A DNA stretch of 64,000 nt. Origin: Lagopus muta. Its lineage: Eukaryota; Chordata; Aves; Galliformes; Phasianidae. A program made the translations under genes and the position numbers. The DNA is taken from contig NC_064437.1 of assembly GCF_023343835.1 (NCBI RefSeq), positions 8,769,001 through 8,833,000 of the forward strand, in the 5' to 3' direction. Position 1 is the stretch's first letter, and each line of letters starts with the position of its first letter. Below, in pieces: positions 15,501 to 26,546 of this stretch. The notes beneath the pieces were generated by a model. That model saw only the letters and a list, made by a program, of their open reading frames with translations, made no database searches and had not been told where the DNA came from.

Positions 15501-18409
15501 CTCTAAGAAGAGCTGTAAAAGATGCAAAATAACCAGTAAGGACAATGGAAAGAAGAGAGTCACTTCTTGCAAAACCTCCTCAGCATGTCACACGAGTGAT
15601 GGATCGGTAAATAAGAGTTATCAGTGCATAAGCAAAACAGAAGAACGTAGATTCTCTTTTTCACCGCTTCTTCCAGTGGTGAAACTACACAAGGATGAAA
15701 CAAAGGGGTGGGAAATTGAAAAACAAACAAGAGGAGGAGATTTTTCCACTTAGGTCGTGCTTATGCCATACAACACTCAGCTGCAGGATGTTGCGGACAC
15801 TACAAGTACACACGGCTTCAAACACCGATTGGAGAAACTCACAGAAGAAAAAACCCACTGGGGGCACTAAAAACAAATCTCACCTCTAGTCCCGGAAATC
15901 TGAGAGCCACAAATTGCTGGAGGCTGGGAAAGGTATTTCCTCAATACACACTGTGCTCTTCTCTAAGCATCTGCTTTTGGCAGCTCAGAAAGACAGGTTA
16001 GCGGGCTCTGTAATGTGACCGAGTACGGCCAGCAGAGCGTTCGTAAGTGAGTCAAAAAGGAAAAAGGGAAAACGTTAACTGTGCGTACGGGCCGGATCTA
16101 TAAGCACAGCACATTAAGGGATCGGCTGTTGAAAGGCCCAGAAGGTCAGCGCAGCGATTAACTACCATGGTCACAGTCTGATAAGTACTTTTTCCAATGC
16201 TGAGAGTAGCTTAGTGTTTCCCAACCACAAACGTGTGAAACTGCATGGTGAACACGCAGCAAAACCTGCCTTCGCCACCAGCAGCTCCCTGCAGCCACGT
16301 GCACTGCTGTGGGCCTGGGACACAACAGCTGCTTGAAAGTGGCCCCAAAGGAAAGCTTTGTCTAGTTGCATCGATGGAAATAAAACATCGCTATCTTTTG
16401 CATCTCGGAAGGTCTTTCCAGCACCCTCTGCACCAGCAACTCCTGACCTTTACATACTGAGCTGCTGAGATTAAAGACAAGACTCTGCGAGAAGGCTTCT
16501 TTGACCTGTTTATTGATGTTGCTCAACACATCCATTTACTGCAAGTTGCTCAGTGCACTTACAGAACCTCTACCACTTCAAATAGAATAAATAAGGGGAG
16601 AAAAGATGAGAGGGCATCCTCTAGAGTTTGCGGGGTTCTTGCACAGGCTGACTAGGTTTCCAAATGGTACCTCCCATCACACCAGCTATCTGCCAGAACA
16701 GCAATCTGTTCCTACAAGTCAAATCAGCCCTCAGTCAGAGCACCTGAGCTAAGAGCATACTGCCAGTTTCTCCCTTCAATAAGTTTGTGTGTCTCAAACA
16801 CTGGCACTTCTGAATTTGCAGCCTTTCCTGTTTCACATTAATGCCGTTCTGATGAAGCCTCCTGAGCATTCCACACAACACGATGCAGTGCACTCTGCAT
16901 ACAGTTTGTAAACACTCTAAGTCAACTTCCATGTCAATATCACACCCAGGGTCACAACAATACAGCAAACACCTTGCTGTTGTGTACAGCAGTTCCACCA
17001 ACCGTTATACGACTGGAGCAGAAGGCTGTCACCTCTTCAGTTTTTACTTATTCCTTTTGTTGGTTGCTCCCAGAGCCCAGTCTGAGAAGAGCCTATATTC
17101 AAAAGGCACCCACTAGTCAAAGCTGAAATACCAGCCTGCTATAATTGAAGGCAGCATTTGGTTTTTAAGAATCCTAACAGTTTTTTTTCTTCTGCAACAT
17201 CAGGACTGATTCTGAGCATGGCAAACTGTGTTCCATCACTGGGGCTTCCAGAGCAGCCTGCCATGGGCACAGCCCTGCAGTAAGCAGAGTCCTGCCAAGC
17301 AGCTACATCTGGGGGAGGAAGGCTCACAACTGAACAACTGACAAATGGGGCTTTCAAACACAACTGTAGAGGTATTCCTGTTTCAGCCTGGAGCTACATC
17401 TGCCATAACAATGTAAATTTAAGACTCCTCCTCCACCAAAGGTGTCCAAGAATAGGCCTTCATCTTGCTCCAAAAAAAAAAAAAAAAAAAAAAGGCAAAA
17501 TAAAGCAACGAGGGAATTTTTACTTTTGTGTTAATTTCTTCATCAGTTGCCAACTACATTTTTCAACTGATAAATCTCACCTTTATTTCTCTCCCCTATA
17601 AAACCAGGAACATCAAAACGCGTCCAAAGCAAAGTTCAAGCTCTGCTGGGTCTCTCATCCCCAAAACCTTAAATAGGGAACTGACATTTTTTGGTGGGGG
17701 TGAAACCTATGACAGTGCGTGTATTGACCTATGATTCTGTGTAAATGTTCGCATTTTTCTCTACCTGTATTAAATAAATCACTTTTCATGTTAAAAATAA
17801 AGACGTTAAATGACAGATACGCACGAAAAAAACCGCATCATCACTGAAGAGATGATCAGAAGCAACCGACAGGAGGTGCCGAGGAAGGACCTATCACCGA
17901 TACAGCAGCCGGCACAGCACAGCGCCCAGCCGAGCTGTCAGCACAGCCTCGCCTCGCCCCGCCAACCGCCCCCCGCACCGCTCGCCCACCCAGCCCCAAT
18001 TCCGACCCGGGCTCCACCCTCCCGTCCCGCGGACGTCCACCGCAGCGCGACGAGGACGCCGGCGGGGCTCCCCGCAGGCAGCACGGAGCCCCCGCTCCCG
18101 GCCGGCCCCGCACCCCGCGGCAGCCGCGGCGCCGGAGGGCGGCAGCACCACGCGGGGCGGCCGTCGGCACGGCGACGGCTCGGCACCCGGCAGCCCCCCG
18201 CCCGGCCCCGCCGCCGACTTTACCCTCTCCGGCGCCTCCCGGCCGGGCGCCCCCGCGGCCCTGGCGTCCTCGGGCTCCTTCCTGCCGCCGCCCCCCGGCA
18301 GGCCGGCTCTCCGCTCCGCCGCGCTGGCGGCCACCGCCCGCCCGGCTTCTCTCCGCGGCGGAGGCGGCGGCGGCGCCGCTTTGTCCCCCCGGGAGCGGCC
18401 CTTCCTCAT
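430..18409 (-). CDS. MAST2: MAST2, microtubule-associated serine/threonine kinase 2, N-terminal exons only
   Basis: Three coding exons join in frame on the minus strand: 18224-18409, 4139-4286 and 430-572 (477 nt, 159 codons). All have GT/AG borders and compatible phases (0, 1, 0). The product starts MRKGRSRGDKAAPPPPPPRR, resembling the basic/proline-rich human MAST2 start. It continues with RKLSNPDIFSSAGKTKL, RQLSQDDCKL and SLASSLSG, then NLVRMRNQSLGQSAPSL, which are near-identical to human MAST2. These serine-rich blocks precede the DUF1908, kinase and PDZ domains, which lie off the left edge. MAST kinases are AGC-family serine/threonine kinases linked to microtubules and PTEN; that role is family knowledge. 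The 13.9-kb first intron and CpG-island promoter are typical. MAST2 diverges from RBP and IPP, as it does from IPP in human. Other MAST paralogues share parts of these blocks, but synteny with IPP and the close match favour MAST2. Confidence 0.95.
573..4138 (-). other. MAST2: MAST2 intron 2
   Basis: This 3.6-kb intron lies between exons 2 and 3. It contains a CR1 3'-end fragment at 2816-2877. Short open frames on both strands have no family resemblance and no splice-site support. I see nothing else. Confidence 0.85.
2816..2877 (+). repeat. CR1 LINE 3'-end fragment
   Basis: The stretch reads GGGACTGGATGATCTTGTAG, then a C/T-rich segment, then GGTGATTCTATGATCT. This is the conserved 3' terminus of avian CR1 elements (GGACTnGATGATCTTnnAGGTC...ATTCTATGATTCT). 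Only about 60 bp survive and the terminal octamer is not repeated, so it is a short, old, 5'-truncated copy. Confidence 0.8.
4139..4286 (-). CDS. MAST2: MAST2 coding exon 2
   Basis: The exon has 148 nt, phase 0 in and phase 1 out. The acceptor is TTTCTGTGTACAG before 4286 and the donor TCAG|GTATGG at 4139/4138. It encodes EPITESAPLRC, then RKLSNPDIFSSAGKTKLHRQ, then LSQDDCKLRRGSLASSLS. The RKLSNPDIFSS and RQLSQDDCKL blocks are hallmarks of MAST-family N-termini. Confidence 0.96.
15010..15300 (+). repeat. Ancient CR1/L3-like LINE fragment
   Basis: The stretch shows the order of motifs seen in CR1 reverse-transcriptase genes: a TTTGACAAAG block, ACCAGATAGGAAATAAGAGG, then CCCCACGAGGATCTGTTCTG and GGATCAATACCTTCAGTATT. 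The last two correspond to the PQGSVLGP-type and following segments. No frame stays open, so it is a strongly decayed copy. The limits are approximate and the family is inferred from memory of CR1 consensus sequences. Confidence 0.55.
17472..17493 (+). repeat. 22-base poly(A) run
   Basis: An uninterrupted run of 22 A residues lies in MAST2 intron 1, about 0.4 kb upstream of the CpG island. There is no recognisable retrogene or SINE body in front of it, so I describe it as a homopolymer only. Confidence 0.9.
18224..18409 (-). CDS. MAST2: MAST2 coding exon 1
   Basis: The exon has 186 nt (62 codons), starting at ATG 18409-18407 with a purine at -3. It ends at AGG|GTAAAG (18224/18223), leaving phase 0 into exon 2. 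The peptide is basic and low in complexity, with six consecutive prolines at residues 13-18 and many Arg, Ala and Gly residues, ending APGREAPER. The start was chosen because MRKGRSRGDK aligns with human MKRSRCRDRP. Confidence 0.88.
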
Positions 18410-18429
18410 CTCGGCGGCAGCTCCTCGGC

Positions 18430-18471
18430 TCAGCGGCGCGACCGGGGCTCCCGCGGCTCGGAGCCGGCCAT
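18430..18471 (-). other. Short upstream ORF in MAST2 5' UTR
   Basis: An ATG at 18471-18469 opens 13 codons (MAGSEPREPRSRR) and stops with TGA at 18432-18430, 20 nt before the MAST2 start codon. It has G at +4 but a pyrimidine at -3, so initiation would be moderate to weak. It matters only if transcription starts upstream of 18471, which is likely but unproven. Confidence 0.45.
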
Positions 18472-18890
18472 GGACTCACGGAGAGCCGGGGCGGCGCCAC
18501 CGGCGCCGCCGCCACCACCGCCGCCACCTGCGCGCGGGGCGGAGGGACATGCCCGCCCGCCGCCGCTCCCGCCGCCCGCCTGTCAGAGAGCGCGGGCGCT
18601 GCGGCCGCCGCGGCGCCGCCCCCCCATCCGCTCGCCCGCCCTCCCGCCGGCCGCTGCTATCGCGAGAGCGCCGGCCTCGCGACGGGAAGAGGCGCGAGAC
18701 TTGAGAAGGGCGAAAGGGGAGAGCGCGAGACTTGGCACGAGGGGCGGGCGGGAAGGCGCGAGGCCGGGGGAGCGGCGGCGGGCGCGGCAGGCGATGGCAT
18801 CGCTCGCCTAAGTCGGGCCGTGGTCTGTAGACGCAGCACCACCGCCACGGGAGCACGGGGCTGTGAGCCTGCCTTCTGCACTCCAGCATT

Positions 18891-21800
18891 TAGAGTGAGA
18901 TGGCGGCAGGGAGCAGACAGCTCATCATCTCAGCAGCGAACACAAGCGTGCAGAGATTCATTACGTGCAGCAGCCATCAGTGCCTGTCATCACATCGCGT
19001 TTCGTCTCAATAATTCACACCCGTTCTGTGTTCTTGCCTTTACAGGTTATTTCCCCAGGGTGTAAGTCACAGTGCACTTTCTGCATTGTGCTTCACAAAA
19101 GCAACTTCAAAATCATCCCCTTTCTTTTCCCTTTCATATTAAGCAGTCGGCATCCTCACACTGCTGGGAAACAACCACCCTACATCAAGAAGCCATCTGG
19201 GCTCTCATTTTGCTTGGGAGGTTTGTGGTCACTTTGCTTCAGACTCCTTATTTCTCAGCTTCATCCCTGGGGAGCGCTTTGGACTCAAGATGCCTTTCCA
19301 AGATTTTGGAAACAAAAGGAAATGAGCGCTTTTTCGTGCTGAATGAATAGGAAAAAAACGTTCATCTTACTGCTTCTCTTCTATTTTTCCTATTTAAACT
19401 CCAGATCCACAAACCAACCCGACTGCCTGACTTCTCCATAGGAGCCATTTCCTGAGCCTTTTTTCTCAACTGAGCGTAACTGTGAGAGGCTTAGCCTAGA
19501 ATAAGGGTGAATGAGGCAGAGCCACACCTGTGCTCAAAGCCTTGTCTCCAGAGATGCTCCATAATGCTTTAAAAAAGTAGAAGAGTAATTAATACATATT
19601 TCTGAAGGGGCTGATTCTTCACATTACCAAGACTGACTGACAGCACAAAAGCAAGGGATCACAGAGAGCCTACATGGCACACTTACAGATACTCAGCTAG
19701 TAATTAATTCTGTTTCTCTTTGCTGTTCCAGATACTAAATTTCCCTGGCTTCCACCTTCCTTTTTCTCCGCATTAAGATGTCTAACCATGCCTTTCCAAT
19801 CCAGAAGTTAGATAGAATTGCGTTATCCAGGAAGCATTCCCTTCACTCAGTATTTCTGTTCTGTGTGAGGTGGAGGAAATGGCTGTAGCTGCTCTGCACC
19901 TTAAACCATCACACACCTTCTGATAGTGATACGGCATTCACAGAGAGGTCTTTACACTGCAATACCAATGCTTGGCAGTGGCAGTAAGACAGCACAGTAC
20001 TTTGGGATATGCTGTACTATAGCTGCATAGAATGTCAGTAATGACAAGTAATTATGTACGCTACACGTCGTTAAGATGACTCCCGTCTGGTTTTCTAACC
20101 ACCTCTGTAACATTCTTTTTTCAAGATTCACTTAAAAGCAGCAGGATACAACTGAAGAAAATGAGGTAAGCACAGGCCCACCTCAGTCCTGTCAAGGTTT
20201 GGCAATATGGCCACCACAGCAGACAGCTCAGTGTTACCAGCTAACTTGCTTACGGTGCACTCCACCCCACTGTCTGTGCCACCAGCAAAGATGTTAAGCA
20301 GTGCTGGTCCCAGCATCAATCCCTGCATCACTACTCATCACTGGTCTCCACCTGGACACTGAGCCACTGACCACAACTGTGTGAGCACAGCCATCCAGGC
20401 CACTCCTTATGCACTGAGTTGCTCATCCATCAGATCCACGTCTCTTCCACTTACAGACAAGGATATCATGTGGGATGGTGTCAAATACTTTGCTGAAGTC
20501 CAAGTAGATGATGTCAGTTGCTCTCCCCCTACCCACCAATCATCATAGCAGGGCACCAAATTTGTAAGGCACGATTTGCCCTTAGTGAAGACATGCTGGC
20601 TCTCCTCATACACCTTTTTTTTTTCCAGTTGTGAACAAACCAAGAAATAAGGGTAAAAAAGGAGTTACATAAACTGCAGGAGGAGTAAGATTTGCTAGGA
20701 AAGGTTTAACTAAGACTAATCAAATAATCTTCATAGAATGATGCATCACTTCTTGAGCAAAAAGCAAGACACCAATCCCAGCTCTGCCAGGCTACCTAAG
20801 CAATGGTAAGACAAATGGTAAGAAAGACAGGGTTTTCCAAAACAATGCAGGAGAATTTTTAAATCTGAGGCTTTGACACAACCCAAGCCAGATTTACTAA
20901 TGATCTGAATCTAGTGAGGTGTGCTATTTGAGAAGTCCTATATTAGGCATTTGTGTAATTAATAAAAACACTCCTAGTTACAGGAGAACACCTATTATAG
21001 AAAAGATATACACGTTTCAGGGCACAAGTTAATCACTGAATTAAGAAAGGTTAGGAAGGAATTTCTTAAAGGCTTATCACTCAGTAAGAGTATGCTGTAC
21101 AGATTTTGTGTGTTCACTGGAAACCAAGAGCATTACTCTGTCCCCAGTACTGACAAATGGAGTAAACAAACTGACAACCAGGTCCAGGATGGCAATTTCA
21201 AGATCTGTATCTAACAAAAGACCAGTCATAAGAGGATATGATTTCTTTTCCAATTGTTATTTTCCTTCATTATATACTGTGAAGAACATCTATACTTGTT
21301 TGCAGTGATGCAATTTGTCATTAGTGACAGCTTTGTTCTGTTGCATCTTGTTCTAGATACCATTTTACATCTGATATAGAGTAGAAGATGTAAATATACA
21401 AATATATACAATGAGTTAAAAGCTCATTAATTTTAGTTAAAAGCTAAATCAAGAGATTTAGCTACTGCACTAAGCCCTCTCTAAGTTAACAGCATTTCTT
21501 AGCAACAAAAACTCATCAAACATCATAGCTTTAAAGAGACAGAAAGAGATCAGTGAATACGCTGCCTTCACAGACAGCTTGGACTTGATTTTACAGCAAT
21601 TGCCACAGTCGAGCTGTTATCTCTAGGGCTAACAGAATACCAATTACATGTGTATAAACATGCATATTTTGTGTATTTCTAAAAGGTTCAGAAAGAGAAG
21701 CGTGTGGGGGACAGAGATGCTGGCCAGCAGGAGCAGCATCAGATTCTAACTGCTGTCACCCTCTTTGGGCACCCAAACAAAGATGAGTTTTAAGGGGGGC

Positions 21801-24800
21801 CAGGGGAGAATTACACATAATTTCACTGCTACTTAAGGAAATAACCTTGCAGATATGAGATGCCATACACAGGAAAGCAAGCCACTGAAATCCAGCAGGT
21901 GTGCAGTGGAAGCTTGAATTGCAACACTTCTAGAGACTTAACCTGTCTCTACTGAAAGAGAAGAGATAAAAAGGGTGTCCATAAACTACAAAGGGATTGG
22001 AAAAGAAAGGTTTTGAGCGATACACCAGAGAGAGGTGCCATTCGAGAGTTGCAGAGAGAAGTGCAAATGTAAAGAAAGGCATTGGGAAAAAATACCTTTT
22101 CCAAGAGTGCTGTGGTCAGTTTTCTAAGGACAGATGCACAGGGCAATGAGTAAAGCTTTCTAGAACTAATAAGTCATGCATGGGAGTCATTCCTCACAGA
22201 AATCTGCAGAAACACCCCACTGACCTCAACCGTGTCCTACTTAAAACTCATCCCTGCTCTGATGTTAACAGGAAAAGCTCAGCAGTGATTAATCCTGTGG
22301 TTTCCTGTCACTGCCTTTTAACATGCTGACCAGTATGATCTCACTGTTACCTTGTGTTTGCACTGTTTCCTTTGTAGACCTGTTGGCTCTACGTTTTGAT
22401 TACAAGGTGTTCAATGTACCAATCAAGAAAAATACAGGACAGTAACACAATGGGGCTTAGAGGCTGGCAGTTCCACCAAAAGTACTGAAGTACTGCCAGT
22501 CCTACCCACCACTATTTGTCTCCCTCACTGTGATATACCGCCCTTTTCCTCGCAGCAACAAACTGTTTCCACAGCTGCGCTATAAAGTGGACTGGGAAAT
22601 TGATTTGGCTAGCAGCACTGGAGGCGGGATAATTGCTACATTTCTATTGCTGGATCAGTTCCCCACCTGGTTGGGAGCACAACCCCACTGGGCTGTGCCA
22701 GCACAGTGCCCAGAAAGGAGCAGTAAAGAACGAAGGCACAAAATGGGGCTGTGGGATGCGGGCACCCATAATCCAGCACTGGCACCAAACATTTCACAAC
22801 ACCACGCCGCTGCTTTACAGGGCCAGCCAGCATTACCTCTTCACAATAATAAAAGCACCTGCAATTAAGACTAAATTAAAAAATATTCCCCTAAAAATAA
22901 ATTCACCATACAAGTAGCTGTAGAAAATTCAGTCCAATATTAACATTCTAAATCAGGGACAGCACTGCAATTGGTTACTTCTGGAGCATTGGCCAAACTG
23001 GACTGCGTTTTCTTTGTCACTTGGGAGAGATCACAGCACAGCACACAGTCAGTCAGTAGCTATCCAAGCCGGAGATTGTTCTTTGGAACAAAAGAATAAA
23101 GAGATGTAAAAAGCTGCAACAACTGCTTGTGGATCCAGGAACCCCGCAGTAACAGGCCAACAGAACGTGAAAGGCAAATGAAAGAGTAAGGCAAAGGAAG
23201 AGCATTCAGTTATGCTTTCAAGAGGTTCTTGCAACTTAGCAATAAGCTAAAATAAGTAGGTTTTTGTCCCCTTTCATTCTGAAAAAAAACTAACGTAAGG
23301 GCTTGATGTAACATTTTTACAGTGATAATTTTGTTGTTTGGGTTGTGAGTGTTTTTTAAACACACTATGCATTAAAACCTGTGGGTTTGCTTTTTGTTTT
23401 TGTTTTTCCACTGACTCATTCTCCTGGTTATATAAAAGTACTGGTGATTTTGTCATTCCTGTGCTCTTTTGGGGAACTTGCACAGCAACATTCATGTACT
23501 CGAAATAAAGCAAGTAAGCCTGACTTCATGCTGTGCTATATTTCTTACACAAACAAAATAAAAGGAAAAACACTGGCCCTGCTGAAATGAACAGGAACAA
23601 GTTGCACCTTAAATTTGGTAGCGTTAAGATTTGATCTCAGCCTTTTTTTTCCTGGAGCCAGGAGTGCCAGACTGAGTCCATCTGGAGCCTCTCCTCTGGC
23701 ATTCAGCTTGACTTGAGACAGGATGCGTTCAGTAGACTGGTGGATATGAACCCATGGTTCTGAAGTCTAACAAAATAAAAGTCAAGATATATTCTTCACT
23801 AGTTGGCAAATAATATGGCACTTAATGCAACATGAAGTGCAGTTCTGCAAAGGAGCTTCAGGAATGACACGAAGTTAGGAAACAACCTGTGCTCTTCATT
23901 GCATTTCCTGCTAGTTAACAAGAAAAACACTTCCAAGTTTGCAGACTCCCACTGAGATGTGAGGAAGCAGCAGATTAATTTCATTAGCACGCATCACCAT
24001 ATGTAATAAAGCTGCAGTAGGCCAAATGCTCCAATTTACACTCGTGAAACTCCATCTCTCTCCAGCCACAGTGTTGTTACACCTTCGTGAAGCCAAGGAG
24101 GGAAACAGATCTGGCAGCTGTCACAGGGAAGAAGTACAAACAATTTTTCCCTTCAGCACTACAGCTTTGTAGAGTTAACAAAAATATAAAACCATGAAAG
24201 CTTACTTCACTCATTAAAGAGCTCTGACTCACTCAAAAGGGATCACTGTGTTGAGTCAGAAGATGTCAGTTTGACATGGATACTAACTCAATGGCCAGAA
24301 GCTGTGAAGTTAGCAACTAGCTAGAGTTCCTCTGCTTCTTTTCCCTTTTTTTCCCTCATTACCCAATGGTGGCTCTTGCAGGAGGAATTTATGCAGGCAA
24401 GCTGAGAGCTCACATGGCTGTGCCTGTGATTTCAGAATGGATACATCCTTCTGCTGGCCATTATCAGATCATCAGATGATAATGTGATAATGATAATTTA
24501 ATGTAACAGCACCAGAATTACTGTCTGTGGCTACCTTTAGCATCATGCATGCTTTAACGCTGTATAAAAACTTTGAGAAGATCAGTATAAGTTCATAAGG
24601 CAATGATATTAATGTTAAAATTAAATAGTAACAGGACTTTTATAAGTACAAGAATATTAGTGAGTGCTTGAAAATAAGTTCAGCATTAACAAATGAAGAT
24701 AATAATCCATTCAAGTACGGAAAGCAATAAGAAACATTCTATGATAAATTTCTCCATACATGACTCACAGTCTTATACTGAGCCTTTTTCTTACTCAGAA

Positions 24801-26465
24801 TAAGAAAAAAAAGGATCAAGATGATGTATGGCTGAGATCTCTAGAAGCTCCTGTGCCTGAGTCTGCTTACATCTATTGTTAACCAAAGCCAAGTCTGAGA
24901 AATCACAAACATATGACAATTTTCCTTCCTGCTGCTAGAAATTCTGCCTAATCTCCCAGCAAGTGGTCCCATTTGGCTCATATTCAAAGCTTGAAAAAGA
25001 TCCCAGTCTCCTATAGCTTAATATAATTTGTATGTCAGTTCCACAAACAGAGGCATTACAAGAAACCTCCTGGCTGCTAACACCTTTACAAGCATGAATA
25101 CATTTCATACAGAGCAAGCAGTAAGGAGCAGAACGTGCTTTTCACCAGGCTGGCTAGCACAGCTACTCATCCTCAGGTTGAAATGGAATGTTGATATGGC
25201 ACAGTGGTCTTTGTTTGGTACAAATACACTGATTTCAGTACCAAGCACTATGCACAAGTCCTTTAGGTTACAAATCAGCAAGGAGCCCCATTAATTTCAA
25301 CCAGCACAAGATCAAGCCACATGAAGCGAAGGCACAGGCAGTAAGGTATTACATTTACTACAATTTCTCCTATACTTAAGTCTCTTTGTATTTGTCTTAT
25401 TTAGATTCATTCTGGAAAATGGAAAACACTGGGATTTCAACTGATCTGAAAATCAGTTTTAAAGGCAGCAGCACTTTTGCCTCAAGGAAGGCTCCAGCCA
25501 GAGTAGGAATTGGTGCTTACAGCTCAGCAGAGATCATTATCTCACTGTGAGTTTGCTCAGTGAGATTCATTCCACACTTCCACTGTGCCAATGTTTGCTT
25601 TATTCAAGCAAAAAAGGTTCGTAATTACTGACCCACAGTTACTACTTGACAAACCACTGTTGTGTTTTAAAACAGAAACAAGAGATGCTATTTTCCATTT
25701 GCACCTAAATAATTGCAAGGTAATCAGTGGTGCGTGGCTAGTTAGGGAGCTTGGTGAGATTTAACCTATCAAAATAAGTGCACCTATCTGTAATCACCAC
25801 ATCTGCCTCCTGTGATGGTTCATGTTCAGATGCAGAATCCCCTCTGCAGAAAGCACACCCTGTAAGGAAATCCAGTCTGCAGCTGCTGTCAGTGGTTCAC
25901 ACAACAGTTTTTCCTTGTGCTTGAGACACCCATTGGGAAGCACAAATACGGCAGGTAGAGCAAGAAGGGCAAACATCAGCTGGTTGAAAAAGGAATCTTC
26001 TGGACAAAGAGCAAAGGCCTGAGAATCAGGAGACCAATTCTCTTTCAGGGGCTGCAGTAAAATTACTGAGTAACACAAAGCAAACTGATGTATTTTCAGT
26101 TAAGATTAAGCCAGTCAGGCTGAAATACGAAGTGTCGTTTTTAATGTCTGTAATTCAGTGACATCTGTGATAAGAGCCCAATTGAGCTGTGGTAGAAATG
26201 AATCTAATAATTATTGCAAAAGGAATCATTGCAAAATCAGGCAGGGGATGGGAGGTAGTTGTATTTGGTACACTGGAGAGCTGTTGTTTTTCTAATTCTA
26301 GTTTATGTACTTTCCTGGTCATTATGTCCACATTTGCAAGCAATAAAAGGGCATTATGTGCTGGTCACTCCATCTGCTTTTGAGATAAATCTATGTTAGC
26401 ATTTCAAAGGGTCAAGGAACTCTGCAGGGCAAACAAATTCTGGAGTGCTGATGCCAGATGGCGGG
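18891..26465. other. Intergenic region between MAST2 and RBP
   Basis: This is 7.6 kb between the divergent MAST2 and RBP promoters. It holds one CR1 copy (about 20150-20640). A stretch at 22541-22860 is open in two plus frames, but I recognise no family in it. Around 24463-24505 there are several GATAA/TTATC words in a short A/T-rich stretch. I see no exon with convincing splice sites and no RNA gene. Confidence 0.65.
20150..20640 (-). repeat. Decayed CR1 LINE, reverse-transcriptase segment
   Basis: Read on the minus strand, the stretch follows the CR1 ORF2 order: ESQHVFTKGKSCLTNLV, then a SSTWTSAKYLTPSHMISL-like block, then LGPALLNIFAGGTDSGVECT and VSKLAGNTEL. These align with the usual CR1 ...ANQHGFTKGKSC..., ...DTVPHDILL..., LGP.LFNIF..DMDSGIEC and SKFADDTKL. 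The catalytic FADD box reads LAGN here and the frame is broken, so the element is dead. Both 5' and 3' ends are missing. Confidence 0.85.
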
Positions 26466-26473
26466 TATATAAA
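26300..26473 (+). promoter_or_regulatory. RBP: RBP promoter: TATA box and three GGTCA half-sites
   Basis: TATATAAA at 26466-26473 lies about 30 bp upstream of the likely start near 26497. Upstream are three same-strand GGTCA words at 26317-26321, 26363-26367 and 26410-26414, spaced 46 and 47 bp. GGTCA is the estrogen-response half-site and also the core of other nuclear-receptor sites. The nearest copy sits in TCAAAGGGTCAAGGAAC, which also resembles an HNF4/COUP-type direct repeat. Estrogen induction of this gene in liver and its oviduct expression are known for chicken; use of these sites is inference. Confidence 0.65.
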
Positions 26474-26496
26474 GTGGAAAGCGAGCAGAGCAATGC

Positions 26497-26546
26497 ACTG
26501 TGCTTCTGTTCTAGGGAGAAGTTTCACCCAGAAGGCAGCAAAAGAG
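26497..26546 (+). other. RBP: RBP noncoding exon 1 (predicted)
   Basis: The exon runs from about 30 bp after the TATA box to the donor AAGAG|GTGAGA at 26546/26547. It is about 50 nt and contains no long open frame. The 5' end is estimated from TATA spacing. It would splice to the acceptor CTCTCCATACAG at 27377, which is followed by 18 nt of leader and the start codon. Confidence 0.65.

Larger units (their letters stand above)
4287..18223 (-). other. MAST2: MAST2 intron 1
   Basis: This 13.9-kb intron has no supported gene inside. The longest open frames (minus 6673-7080, 135 codons; minus 13178-13597, 139 codons; plus 15451-15753) lack recognisable domains. It carries a 16-base A run at 798-813 of the 5-kb block (5798-5813), a decayed CR1-like stretch near 15.0-15.3 kb and a 22-base A run at 17472-17493. 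First introns of this size often hold enhancers, but I see no specific one. Confidence 0.85.
17890..18890 (-). promoter_or_regulatory. MAST2: CpG-island promoter and 5' UTR of MAST2
   Basis: About 1 kb of very GC- and CpG-rich DNA surrounds the MAST2 start codon, with no TATA box in the expected place. It contains CCG/CCA runs (18505-18530) and, at its outer edge (about 18900), GAGATGGCGGCAGG, a YY1-type ATGGCGG core on the plus strand. The transcription start is not determinable by eye; it should lie between roughly 18.45 and 18.9 kb on the minus strand. Several long open frames crossing the island on both strands are a by-product of the high GC content. Confidence 0.8.

Noticed and set aside
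17810-18811. 333-codon plus-strand open frame and several minus-strand frames across the MAST2 CpG island
   Set aside because: Low-complexity Ala/Arg/Pro/Gly peptides caused by high GC content and few stop codons. Only the 62-codon segment 18224-18409 on the minus strand has splice and homology support.
22541-22860. Doubly open plus-strand stretch that looked repeat-like
   Set aside because: I could not assign it to a repeat or gene family; without a database search there is no basis for a call.
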